21,132 bases of DNA from VEQN01 sp036405975 (GCA_036405975.1 DASWWM010000019.1:1-21132), one strand, 5' to 3'; positions 12,718-19,858 are shown, numbered from the stretch's first letter. Made by a program: numbers and translations. The notes: a model not told the origin generated them from the letters alone.

Positions 12718-15096
12718 ATGAAAAAACAGAAACTTCTCATTGTCGAGTCCCCTGCAAAGGCCAAAACCATAAACAAGTATCTTGGAGACGAGTACAAAGT
12801 AGTCGCTTCTGTTGGCCATGTAAGAGACCTGCCCAAGAGCAATAAGACCGCCATCGACATCAAGGGAGGATTCGTTCCGCGCTATGTAGTCTCTGCCGGA
12901 AAGGAGAAAGTCATCGACGAGATCGTGCACCTCGCCTCAAAAGCCAGTGAAGTCATTCTCGCGACCGACCCCGACCGAGAAGGAGAAGCCATCGCTTGGC
13001 ATATTCAGCAGGCCACGAACCTCAAAAACCCGAAGCGAGTCGTCTTTCATGAGATCACCGAAAGCGCAATCAAGGAGGCGATCCGGCACCCTCGAACCAT
13101 CGACCAGAACCTGAGAAAAGCACAGGAGGCACGACGAGTGCTCGACAGACTTGTAGGATATGACCTTTCAGGCCTTATCTGGAAGAAGGTTCGGTACGGA
13201 CTTTCAGCCGGACGAGTGCAGTCTCCTGCCCTTCGAATCATCATGGAACGCGAAAGAGAGATCAGGGCATTCGTTCCTGTTCAGTATTTCGTAATCGAAG
13301 CCGACCTTGAGGGGAGAAAGAACAAAGGCAAGATGACCTTCTCGTGCACGAAGGAACCGGCCGAGCAAGCTGAAGCGGACAGGATCGTGGAAGTGGCAAA
13401 GGCAAACCCATGGCAGATAACCGACATTGAACAGACGAAGGCGAAGCGATCTCCAAAACCACCACTCATCACGTCAACGCTTCAGCAAGCTGCCAGCTCG
13501 CGACTAGGATTCTCCCCTTCCCGAACCATGAGTATCGCACAGAAGCTATACGAGGCAGGACATATCACATACATGCGAACCGACAGCGTCACGCTCAGCA
13601 AGTCAGCCATCGCAGACTCGCTCAAATGCATCGACGCCGAGTTTGGCCCCGGCTACTCTGAGGCACGAGGATACTCTTCCAAGAGCAAGAACGCCCAGGA
13701 AGCCCATGAAGCCATCAGGCCTTCAAAAGTTTCAGTCGTTTCAGCCGGCTCAAACGACGACGAGAAGAAACTTTACAGACTTATTCGAGCGCGAACACTT
13801 GCATCGCAGATGAAAGACGCCGAGCTTCTTAGAACTCGCGTGACAGCGAACGTGGCCGGAGCAGCACAGACCATTCCCGACTTCACCGTCACGGGAAGCC
13901 AGGTAAAGTTCGAAGGATGGCTCAAGGCAGACCCAGATGCACGAGGCGAAGACGTAGAGCTCCCTTCAGTCGAGAAGGGCGAAGCTGCAAACCTCTTGGA
14001 CATCAGGAATACCGAGAAATGGACTGAGCCACCCGGCCGATATACTGAAGCGGGCCTTATCAAGGAACTCGAGAAGCGAGGTATCGGGCGACCTTCCACA
14101 TATGCAAGCACCATCAGAACGCTTGAGGAACGGGAGTACGTTCAGAAAGTGAATAAGGCTCTTATTCCGACAGATACAGGCGACGTGGTGAGCACATTCC
14201 TTGAGCATTACTTCCCCAGCTACATCAGCGACGACTTCACCGCGCTCATGGAAGACAAGCTCGACGATGTCGCGCTTGGAAATGCCGAATACGAATCAAC
14301 ACTCAAGGATTTCTATATCCCATTCCACAAGGATGTCGAGTCGAAGGAAAACATCGAGAAAGCGACGAATCTTGGCGAAGCAGATCCGAAGTTCAAATGT
14401 CCGAAGTGCGGCAGCCACATGACCATCAAGCTCGGACGAGGAGGAAAATTCCTCAGCTGTGCAACATATCCTGACTGTACCGGCGCCCTTACGCTCGAAG
14501 GCGAAGAGATCAAGGGAGATGAACCGATCGGACACGATCCGAAAACTTCGCTTCCGATCTTCGTGAAAGTTGGAAAGTACGGTCCATATGTCCAACTCGG
14601 AGACAAAGAAACCATCGAGAAGGCCATCGCCGAAGGAAAAGATATCGGGATCGCGAAGCCTGAAGAGCCTGTCGCAGCAGCCCCTGAACCCACACCCGAG
14701 GAAGAGCCGGTCGTGCAGTTCGATGCTAACGGCAAAGTAAAGAAAGCCAAGAAGCCGCGAGCAAAAAAGCCAAAGAAGGTGACGATCAAGCCGCGAATGG
14801 CCAGCATTCCAAAAGGCAAAGACATCACTTCCGTCACGGTTGAGGACGCCCTCGTATATCTCAGCCTTCCAAGACAGCTTGGCAAGCATCCCGAGACCGG
14901 AAAGGTCATCACGGCAAACGTTGGCCGGTTCGGACCATACATAGTTCATGATGCCGACTTCAGGTCGCTCAAAGGCGAAGACAATCCGTACACCATAACG
15001 TACGAGCGAGCAGTGGCCATCCTTAAGGAACCCAAGAAAGTCAGCACCCGAGGCAGATGGGCAAAGAAGAAAGCAGACACTGACGTGAAAGCTTAA
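12718..15096 (+). CDS. topA: DNA topoisomerase I (type IA)
   Basis: TopA relaxes negative supercoils by passing one strand through a transient single-strand break. The 792 residues contain a Toprim domain (LLIVESPAKAKTINKYLG at the start, ATDPDREGEA with the metal-binding Asp residues), the clamp domains with RVQSPALR, and the catalytic Tyr285 in GHITYMRTDS. The C-terminal third has one four-cysteine zinc ribbon (CPKCG, then CATYPDC) and two repeats with the pattern VGKYGPYVQLG and VGRFGPYIV typical of TopoI C-terminal repeats. They are separated by a Pro/Glu stretch and a Lys-rich stretch (about 660-695), likely flexible and DNA-binding. A perfect terminator follows 34 bases after the stop. 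Confidence 0.97.
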   Translation: MKKQKLLIVESPAKAKTINKYLGDEYKVVASVGHVRDLPKSNKTAIDIKGGFVPRYVVSAGKEKVIDEIVHLASKASEVILATDPDREGEAIAWHIQQATNLKNPKRVVFHEITESAIKEAIRHPRTIDQNLRKAQEARRVLDRLVGYDLSGLIWKKVRYGLSAGRVQSPALRIIMEREREIRAFVPVQYFVIEADLEGRKNKGKMTFSCTKEPAEQAEADRIVEVAKANPWQITDIEQTKAKRSPKPPLITSTLQQAASSRLGFSPSRTMSIAQKLYEAGHITYMRTDSVTLSKSAIADSLKCIDAEFGPGYSEARGYSSKSKNAQEAHEAIRPSKVSVVSAGSNDDEKKLYRLIRARTLASQMKDAELLRTRVTANVAGAAQTIPDFTVTGSQVKFEGWLKADPDARGEDVELPSVEKGEAANLLDIRNTEKWTEPPGRYTEAGLIKELEKRGIGRPSTYASTIRTLEEREYVQKVNKALIPTDTGDVVSTFLEHYFPSYISDDFTALMEDKLDDVALGNAEYESTLKDFYIPFHKDVESKENIEKATNLGEADPKFKCPKCGSHMTIKLGRGGKFLSCATYPDCTGALTLEGEEIKGDEPIGHDPKTSLPIFVKVGKYGPYVQLGDKETIEKAIAEGKDIGIAKPEEPVAAAPEPTPEEEPVVQFDANGKVKKAKKPRAKKPKKVTIKPRMASIPKGKDITSVTVEDALVYLSLPRQLGKHPETGKVITANVGRFGPYIVHDADFRSLKGEDNPYTITYERAVAILKEPKKVSTRGRWAKKKADTDVKA

Positions 15097-15130
15097 GGCG
15101 AAACGCGGCCCGGAAATGAAACAGATCTTG

Positions 15131-15165
15131 AAAAACCGACCATTAGTGGTCGGTTTTTCTTTTAT
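15131..15165 (+). terminator. topA terminator
   Basis: A perfect 12-bp stem (15131-15142 with 15147-15158) with loop TTAG, then a T-rich tail. The A tract in the 5' arm could allow some function on the minus strand as well. Confidence 0.92.
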
Positions 15166-15195
15166 TTGACACCTCTTTCACTTTTTTTGTACTGT
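15166..15195 (+). promoter_or_regulatory. Promoter for the 15306 gene
   Basis: Perfect TTGACA (15166-15171), then an 18-nt spacer and TACTGT (15190-15195). The RNA start is predicted near 15202. Confidence 0.55.
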
Positions 15196-15220
15196 AAATC
15201 CGGCATCGTTCATTGAAATA

Positions 15221-15291
15221 GTTTAGGTCTGGGAAGCGCACCTTGAATCGGGCACCGCCCACCGTCGAGTCCCGCTTCCCCAACCTCAAAC
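15221..15291 (+). promoter_or_regulatory. Foldable leader element upstream of the 15306 gene
   Basis: GGGAAGCG (15231-15238) pairs perfectly with CGCTTCCC (15273-15280). Beyond a 2-by-2 internal loop, AGGT pairs with ACCT (15225-15228, 15283-15286), and GTTT with AAAC after a bulge (15221-15224, 15288-15291). A small GGGC/GCCC hairpin lies inside. The element ends 14 nt before ATG 15306 and encloses the alternative TTG start at 15243. Confidence 0.45.
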
Positions 15292-15305
15292 TCAAAATCC
15301 CGAAC

Positions 15306-15791
15306 ATGAGCTTCATATCCCCGTTATTTGCTTGGATGATCCGGCGGAAGCCTGTCATCCCGGCACCAGAACCAGAAAAACCCCCGGAACACATGCCTCG
15401 GCCATCTGTAGCCGAAGAGACGCACAGAGTCAGAAGGTTCTGCATCAAGGGCAGTGACCTCCTGTGGATCTACAGTCCGGTCGGATCTCACACCTGGACA
15501 GACTTCGCGCACGGAATGCTCCTCGATGTCAGATTGATTTGCGAAGCGACCCCTCTTAGATGCAGCAGAGGTGGGCAAAGCGCCACAAGCAATGGCGAAG
15601 CAGTGGGAACGGAGCTCCTGCTGTATGCGAATCCTCCGGAAAAATCCGATGAGTTCGACTGGTTTCTGATTGGATACGATCGAAAGGAATTCACATTCTA
15701 CGTGGTTGAAACCAATCGCAAGATCAGAAAGGCGGACGTCCTGCTCCTCACCGGCATGGAAGCATGGGCCGGGATCAGAAAGAGAGTATGA
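15306..15791 (+). CDS. Hypothetical 161-residue protein
   Basis: No family recognised. The N-terminus (MSFISPLFAWMIRRKPVIPA) is a short hydrophobic or amphipathic segment followed by a Pro-rich linker (PAPEPEKPPEHMPRPS), then a compact mixed domain with many aromatic residues (SDLLWIYSPVGSHTWTDF; DWFLIGYDRKEFTFYVVE). It could be membrane-attached through the N-terminus, but that is uncertain. The frame is open upstream to a TTG at 15243, which would add 21 residues; ATG 15306 is preferred because the TTG would be buried in the leader stem. It has its own promoter and terminator and converges on the parB unit. Confidence 0.68.
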   Translation: MSFISPLFAWMIRRKPVIPAPEPEKPPEHMPRPSVAEETHRVRRFCIKGSDLLWIYSPVGSHTWTDFAHGMLLDVRLICEATPLRCSRGGQSATSNGEAVGTELLLYANPPEKSDEFDWFLIGYDRKEFTFYVVETNRKIRKADVLLLTGMEAWAGIRKRV

Positions 15792-15805
15792 TGCCAGAGA
15801 TTGCC

Positions 15806-15846
15806 ATGCCCCGGCCGCCCAAGACGTGCGGCCGGGGCATTTTTAT
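15806..15846 (+). terminator. Terminator after the 15306 gene
   Basis: A perfect 13-bp GC-rich stem (15806-15818 with 15828-15840) followed by TTTTAT. It overlaps the last codons of the converging 52-residue gene by a few bases. Confidence 0.88.
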
Positions 15847-16001
15847 CTTGGGACAAAAGGAGAGATGAGCACCTTCACGAACATATTTGACTGAACCGGT
15901 CGGCCGTCGCGATACAATGCCATGAAGAAAAAGAAGCGGAATACGATGATGCCCAGAATGACAACGGTCATCAGGGTGAGGAGCCTGGAGATTTCTTTCA
16001 T
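15843..16001 (-). CDS. 52-residue membrane protein abutting parB
   Basis: This small gene starts at the base directly after the parB stop (TAG then ATG, zero gap) and is surely co-transcribed with parB. The translation begins MKEISRLLTLMTVVILGIIV and continues through FRFFFFMALYRDG to a short polar end (KVLISPFVPR). One membrane helix covers about residues 7-28, with the Arg-containing tail beyond. No Shine-Dalgarno is needed if translation restarts at the junction. The function is unknown; the placement suggests a link to chromosome segregation or simply a passenger peptide. I translated it codon by codon to check the frame. Confidence 0.66.
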   Translation of the reverse strand: MKEISRLLTLMTVVILGIIVFRFFFFMALYRDGRPVQSNMFVKVLISPFVPR

Positions 16002-17231
16002 CTAGAGGCTGAAGTTTTTGATTGAATAGAGGTCCTCGTCTTCGGCCTGGTCAGCAGGAGTGGAGTCGTCAACGGGAACCGGTTCGGCATGAGCCTCTTC
16101 TGCACTGAGCGACTCGGGAGCAGAGACTGCCGGAGCAATGCCGGACATCTCGGCCTGGACAGCAGCAAATGCCTGTTCGATTGTCTGAACATCGCTATCA
16201 TGCTGAACTGGCAAAGCCTGTTCTGCAGGCGCAGGAATTGGAGCTGCTGGAATGGCAGCAGAACCGGCTGCCACAAGCGCCGATGCGGCCATTGCTGAAG
16301 CGGCCGAAGCGGATGCAGGAGTCGGCGTATATGCCTCAGTCATGGATGCCGCAAAGACTTTTGCAATGTCGCTCGTGCCATCTTTTTCCTTGCTCTCAAG
16401 AACCTCGAGAAGATGTCGAAGATCCTCATTGCTGAAGAAGTCAATCACGACCTTGCCTCCCTTTTCCCGCTTCTCGATCATGACGCGCGTACCAAGAGCC
16501 TGATTGAGCTTCTGCTCGAATTCCCTGATCTCAGGATCAGCGACGGACGAATCCTTCTTCCGGACTCGGTCAACGGCGACCCGTCGGGCAATCTGCTCTG
16601 CCTCTCGAACCGTGATCTTCTTGTAAATGATTTCCTTGAACAAGGTCTCCTGTTCTTCAGGCCGGTCTGCAAGCATCAGAAGCGGCCGTGAATGGCCTTC
16701 AGTGATCCGCTTCTCGGAAAGCGCCTGGAGCATATGCTCTGGCAATGCAAGAAGCCGAATGCTATTTGTTACATACTCTCGGCTCTTACCCATTTTCTCG
16801 GCAATCTGCACATGCTTGAGACCGAACTCGTCAGCAAGTCGCTGGAATGACCGCGCCCGATCAACTGCATTGAGATCCTCTCGCTGGAGATTCTCGATGA
16901 TAGCGAGCTCAAGCTTCACGCGCGCGTCTTCTTCCCCTGCCCGGATAATGACCGGAGCCTGAGAAAGCCCCGCAAGCTTTGATGCCCTAAGCCGCCGCTC
17001 TCCTGAGATGAGCTCGTACTGAACGACAAGTCCGCCATCCTCAGTGATCCGCTCCTTTCGCGTAACGACAAGAGGCTGAAGAAGGCCATACATTCGGATT
17101 GAGTCCGCCAAGTCTTTAAGCGCATGCTGGTCGAACTCTCTTCGCGGCTGATACGGGTTCGGGACGATCTTCTCGAGCTCAATCCAGAAGATAGAATTAT
17201 TGAAATAGTTAGACTTAGGCGTTGGTTCCAT
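16002..17231 (-). CDS. parB: Chromosome-partitioning protein ParB/Spo0J family, with long C-terminal tail
   Basis: ParB binds parS sites and, as a CTP-dependent clamp, spreads on DNA to organise and segregate the origin region. From ATG 17231 (409 aa): PNPYQPR motif (about 24-30), GERRLRASKLAG (about 77-88) and ENLQREDLN (about 113-121) of the CTP-binding domain, a helix-turn-helix region (IAEKMGKSREYVTNSIRLL), GHSRPLLML, and the dimerisation domain (LGTRVMIEK to NEDLRHLLEVL, about 246-278). About 120 further Ala/Pro/Glu-rich residues follow, ending YSIKNFSL, which is unusual. An upstream ATG at 17258 is less likely because a TAGAAT box lies between the starts. No parA and no canonical parS are visible here. 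Confidence 0.93.
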   Translation of the reverse strand: MEPTPKSNYFNNSIFWIELEKIVPNPYQPRREFDQHALKDLADSIRMYGLLQPLVVTRKERITEDGGLVVQYELISGERRLRASKLAGLSQAPVIIRAGEEDARVKLELAIIENLQREDLNAVDRARSFQRLADEFGLKHVQIAEKMGKSREYVTNSIRLLALPEHMLQALSEKRITEGHSRPLLMLADRPEEQETLFKEIIYKKITVREAEQIARRVAVDRVRKKDSSVADPEIREFEQKLNQALGTRVMIEKREKGGKVVIDFFSNEDLRHLLEVLESKEKDGTSDIAKVFAASMTEAYTPTPASASAASAMAASALVAAGSAAIPAAPIPAPAEQALPVQHDSDVQTIEQAFAAVQAEMSGIAPAVSAPESLSAEEAHAEPVPVDDSTPADQAEDEDLYSIKNFSL

Positions 17232-17239
17232 AGACTGAC

Positions 17240-17248
17240 ATTCTAGCA
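17240..17248 (-). promoter_or_regulatory. Extended -10 promoter directly before parB
   Basis: TGCTAGAAT on the minus strand (TAGAAT at 17240-17245) with 8 nt to ATG 17231. No convincing -35 box. The mRNA is expected to begin at or within 1-2 nt of the start codon. Confidence 0.5.
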
Positions 17249-17306
17249 TGCAACGCATGGCCCAGGCAGTTCACTTTTGCCCAAATATGTTGAAAAAATG
17301 GGGATA

Positions 17307-17342
17307 AGAAAAAGGCCGGTCACATGGTTGTGTGACCGGCCT
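17307..17342 (-). terminator. Terminator of the 17359 gene
   Basis: A perfect 12-bp stem (17313-17324 with 17331-17342); on the minus strand the 3' arm runs into TTTTTCTT. Confidence 0.88.
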
Positions 17343-17358
17343 CATGGAAGCTGACATC

Positions 17359-17619
17359 TTACTGCCAGCTATGGACGACACCCCCAGGCGGAGATGCTGA
17401 TTCAGACTGTCGGGAAGACCTGGCAGGATCAGAACTGTCGGCTGCATTTGCAATGCGCTTGAGGGCCCAGATTGCGAAGATTGCTAACAGGACAATGACA
17501 ACGAAAGCCCATACCAGCTGGTTAAGCTTGGAATTGCCACACCACCAAGTCGGATCTGGTTCTTTATGCGCCTTGCGGGCATTCTCAAACCGTGAACGCT
17601 TTAAAATATCTTTTGACAT
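17359..17619 (-). CDS. Small single-pass membrane protein, 86 residues
   Basis: Family not recognised. Residues 1-30 are basic and polar with a WWC cluster at about 25-27. One membrane helix follows at about 33-53 (LNQLVWAFVVIVLLAIFAIW), then a basic stop-transfer (LKR) and a Ser/Ala/Pro-rich tail. Topology by the positive-inside rule is unclear because both flanks are basic. ATG 17619 is preceded by AAAGG with an 8-9-nt spacing, a clear ribosome-binding site; a TTG at 17685 in the same frame would add 22 residues and is less likely. The promoter contains a 20-bp palindrome, so expression is probably regulated. It is a single-gene unit with its own terminator. Confidence 0.7.
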   Translation of the reverse strand: MSKDILKRSRFENARKAHKEPDPTWWCGNSKLNQLVWAFVVIVLLAIFAIWALKRIANAADSSDPARSSRQSESASPPGGVVHSWQ

Positions 17620-17710
17620 GGTTTTTGCCTTTCTGAAACTGAATTTTTGTTGGTTGCCTGAAACGCCCACTCGGGAATTTCTCAAAGTGCGATTAATCGC
17701 ATCCAGATAT

Positions 17711-17739
17711 ATAATACCATAAATATGGTATTTTGTATA
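17711..17739 (-). promoter_or_regulatory. Promoter of the 17359 gene with operator-like palindrome
   Basis: On the minus strand TATACA (17734-17739), 17-nt spacer, TATTAT (17711-17716) with TGG before it. AATACCATA and its reverse complement, separated by AA (17713-17732), cover the spacer and most of the -10 box. Confidence 0.55.
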
Positions 17740-17747
17740 TACACATT

Positions 17748-17775
17748 TTGCTTATATCCCGTTTTGCCGTATGAT
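17748..17775 (+). promoter_or_regulatory. Promoter for tRNA-Leu and miaA
   Basis: TTGCTT (17748-17753), 16-nt spacer, TATGAT (17770-17775). The start is predicted near 17782, 8 nt before the tRNA 5' end. Confidence 0.55.
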
Positions 17776-17789
17776 AGCCATATTCCAAT

Positions 17790-17870
17790 GCCGGAGTGGC
17801 GGAATGGTATACGCGCTCGACTCAAAATCGAGTGCCGCAAGGCTTGAGGGTTCGAGTCCCTCCTCCGGCA
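17790..17870 (+). tRNA. tRNA-Leu (anticodon CAA)
   Basis: Acceptor GCCGGAG pairs with CTCCGGC (17863-17869), discriminator A73 at 17870. The anticodon stem CTCGA/TCGAG carries loop CTCAAAA, giving CAA, which reads UUG. A long variable arm (class II) and T arm GAGGG-TTCGAGT-CCCTC are present. The CCA end is not encoded. The loop has A36-A37-A38, the recognition pattern for MiaA, whose gene starts 4 nt downstream. Confidence 0.96.
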
Positions 17871-17874
17871 CAAA

Positions 17875-18816
17875 ATGACAGGCGGTCTCCCGAAAATGAT
17901 AGTAGTCCTCGGACCGACAGCGACTGGCAAAAGCGATCTTGCCGTGGATATTGCCATTTCCCTTCAGAAAGCACAGCGATCAAAGAAGCCGGTCTGCGAA
18001 ATCATTTCCGCTGATTCGCGGCAGATCTATACGGGGCTCGATATCGGCTCAGGGAAAATTACAAAGAAAGAGATGAGGGGTATTCCTCATCACGGCCTGG
18101 ATATCCTGTCGCCGAAAAGCAAGCAGATGTTCACGGCTTCGAAGTTCCAAGATTACGCATACGCGAAAGCGGATGAGATTATCGCCCGAGGAAACATTCC
18201 GATACTCTGCGGAGGCACAGGCTTTTACATACAGGCAGTGGTTGACGGAATTATCCTTCCCGACGTGCCCGTAAATCCAGAGCTGAGGAAGAGACTCAGG
18301 AAGCTCACAATTGAGCAGATGCAGGCACAGCTCAGGAAGCTTGACCCGAAACGATATGAGGAAATAGACAGACAGAATCCAGTCCGACTTATTCGCTCGA
18401 TCGAGATCGCTACAGCGCTCGGAAATGTGCCGCCGGTTGAAATACGAAAAAGATACAATACTCTGCTAATAGGACTCGACACTGATGACAAGACACTCAA
18501 AGGGAAAATTTCAAAGAGGATTGAAGCCCGCTTGAGGAAAGGCATGATCGGCGAAGCGAAAAGACTTCACGAAGAAGGCCTGTCCTGGAAGCGAATGCGG
18601 GAATTTGGCCTCGAGTACGGACTCCTTGCAGATTTGCTACAGAAAAAGATTACAAAGGAGCAGTTCGTTGAGCGGCTCGGATTTGATATCGGGAATTATG
18701 TACGAAGGCAGAGGGCTTGGTTCAAGAGAATGGAAGGAATCATTTGGTTTGATGCAAAAAAGAAAGACAAGAATGCCAAAGCGTTCCGGTGCGCCCGTAC
18801 ATTTCTTGCAAAATAG
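17875..18816 (+). CDS. miaA: tRNA dimethylallyltransferase
   Basis: MiaA transfers a dimethylallyl group to N6 of A37 in tRNAs that read codons starting with U, which stabilises codon pairing. The 313 residues show the P-loop GPTATGKS (13-20), DSRQIYTGLDIGSGK, HHGLDI, the GGTGFYIQA segment, NPVRLIRSIEIA and RRQRAWFKR near the end, all as in the family. Length is normal. The ATG begins 4 nt after the tRNA-Leu discriminator base, so both share the promoter at 17748-17775; after 3' processing of the tRNA the miaA message would carry almost no leader. No Shine-Dalgarno exists because the space is tRNA sequence. No clear terminator follows. Confidence 0.96.
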   Translation: MTGGLPKMIVVLGPTATGKSDLAVDIAISLQKAQRSKKPVCEIISADSRQIYTGLDIGSGKITKKEMRGIPHHGLDILSPKSKQMFTASKFQDYAYAKADEIIARGNIPILCGGTGFYIQAVVDGIILPDVPVNPELRKRLRKLTIEQMQAQLRKLDPKRYEEIDRQNPVRLIRSIEIATALGNVPPVEIRKRYNTLLIGLDTDDKTLKGKISKRIEARLRKGMIGEAKRLHEEGLSWKRMREFGLEYGLLADLLQKKITKEQFVERLGFDIGNYVRRQRAWFKRMEGIIWFDAKKKDKNAKAFRCARTFLAK

Positions 18817-18833
18817 TAGCAGGGCGTAGCTTA

Positions 18834-18861
18834 TTGACAGGCAAAAATCAAGTGTTACTCT
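18834..18861 (+). promoter_or_regulatory. Promoter for the 18929 gene
   Basis: Perfect TTGACA (18834-18839), 16-nt spacer, TACTCT (18856-18861) preceded by TGT (extended -10). It lies just after the miaA stop. Confidence 0.6.
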
Positions 18862-18928
18862 TGGCGAAGACTGATCCAGTTGGATGGGTCCCGGAACACA
18901 AACCAGGAGGCAAAGAAAATATCAGGAT

Positions 18929-19204
18929 ATGAAAAGCTACGCAGAAGCAGTGATCTTATTGGAAAAGGCCATCACGACATTCCGCGACCGGAACGTAGTG
19001 CTATACCGTTTTGAGATCATGCAGCGTGATGACGGTTCGTATGCCGTCATCGCTTTGGAACGCAGCGCGATCGGATCCAGCAAAGAGCACTCACTGCAGT
19101 GCACTCGCGCAAGCGAAGTTACCGATGACAACACCATCGGATCCCCGATTAACAAGAAAGTCTTCCTTGATCCTGATGCCAGGGTCTGGAAGGCCACGCT
19201 ATAA
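18929..19204 (+). CDS. Hypothetical 91-residue protein
   Basis: Family not recognised. It is a small soluble alpha/beta-type sequence: a first helix (MKSYAEAVILLEKAITTFRD), then strands (VVLYRFEIMQRDDGSYAVIALE), and a polar C-terminus ending in VFLDPDARVWKATL. No membrane segment. The perfect -35 box, extended -10 and perfect terminator frame it as a single gene. An ATG at 18884 would add 15 residues; 18929 is preferred because a full AGGAGG (18905-18910) lies between the two, although its distance of 18 nt from the ATG is longer than usual. Confidence 0.66.
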   Translation: MKSYAEAVILLEKAITTFRDRNVVLYRFEIMQRDDGSYAVIALERSAIGSSKEHSLQCTRASEVTDDNTIGSPINKKVFLDPDARVWKATL

Positions 19205-19223
19205 GTAGAGAGTGGGAAGAAAC

Positions 19224-19260
19224 AAGCCGCCTGCAGGATATGCAGGCGGCTTTTATTTAT
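19224..19260. terminator. Terminator of the 18929 gene, possibly bidirectional
   Basis: A perfect 12-bp stem (19224-19235 with 19241-19252) followed by TTATTTAT on the plus strand. On the minus strand the tail is TTGTTTCTTC, which may serve the converging 19281 gene. Confidence 0.85.
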
Positions 19261-19280
19261 ACCGTGAAGGCAAGCAAGTT

Positions 19281-19787
19281 TTATTTCTTAAGGACCTTGA
19301 AGATGAACACGGATGAAGGGCCGAAGCTCTCATCATCGATCCATCCCGATCCAAGTCCGGTACCCGGATGCGTCCTGACCAAATCCCTCATCTTCAAACT
19401 GAAGACATCCTTAGCGTCCACGCTCACTTCTGGAATCTGACATTTGCTTCCTGGATCAGCAGCGATGTAGAGCCTACTTTTATCCGGCAGGCTGAATGCT
19501 GCCCCCTCGAACAACTGAACATCTTGGCTCGTGCAAAACACGATGCGCTGATCCTCCAGGTTAAGGATGGACCAAGCCCTGCAAAAGGATTCGGTCAGGA
19601 TGGCCCGGAAACTGACCGATCCCACCACCCCCATTTGCCCAAGGGAAAGCATTGCGAATTCGCCTGATCCGCAGGCGAACGTTTTCAGCTTAAGCTTGTC
19701 CGTCCCAGGTAGAACACTGATCGGAACTACGATTACCGGAAGCTCCTGCGTCGGAATGATGACGGCTTGTTTTTCAGACGTTTTCAT
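19281..19787 (-). CDS. Hypothetical 168-residue protein
   Basis: No family recognised. The sequence alternates short hydrophobic strands with Gly/Pro/Asp turns (QAVIIPTQELPVIVVPISVL; GEFAMLSLGQMGVVGSVSFR; SRLYIAADPG), suggesting an all-beta fold, perhaps a small sandwich domain. There are no membrane helices or signal peptide. The frame extends upstream to a GTG at 19901 (206 residues), but that region overlaps the candidate promoter and the tRNA-Trp terminator, so ATG 19787 is preferred. No Shine-Dalgarno is evident. It sits where secE would follow tRNA-Trp in many bacteria, but it has no membrane helix and is not SecE. Confidence 0.62.
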   Translation of the reverse strand: MKTSEKQAVIIPTQELPVIVVPISVLPGTDKLKLKTFACGSGEFAMLSLGQMGVVGSVSFRAILTESFCRAWSILNLEDQRIVFCTSQDVQLFEGAAFSLPDKSRLYIAADPGSKCQIPEVSVDAKDVFSLKMRDLVRTHPGTGLGSGWIDDESFGPSSVFIFKVLKK

Positions 19788-19858
19788 ATGAACAACTTCG
19801 TTTTTTGAATTTTGCAACTGGCATTGAGACTCCACTATGGCGTCTTGATTCCGCGCTG

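Noticed and set aside
14296..14949. Long minus-strand frames (over 200 residues) opposite the topA C-terminal region
   Set aside because: They mirror topA codons, contain no domain, and have no promoter or ribosome-binding site.
16002..17260. parS sites near parB
   Set aside because: No sequence close to TGTTTCACGTGAAACA was found by eye here or elsewhere in the window.
3447..19787. Apparent similarity of the C-termini of the 76-residue (3447) and 168-residue (19281) proteins
   Set aside because: Both end in an Asp/Glu-Ser-Val-Ile/Phe-type strand, but the match covers only a few residues and is not above chance by eye.
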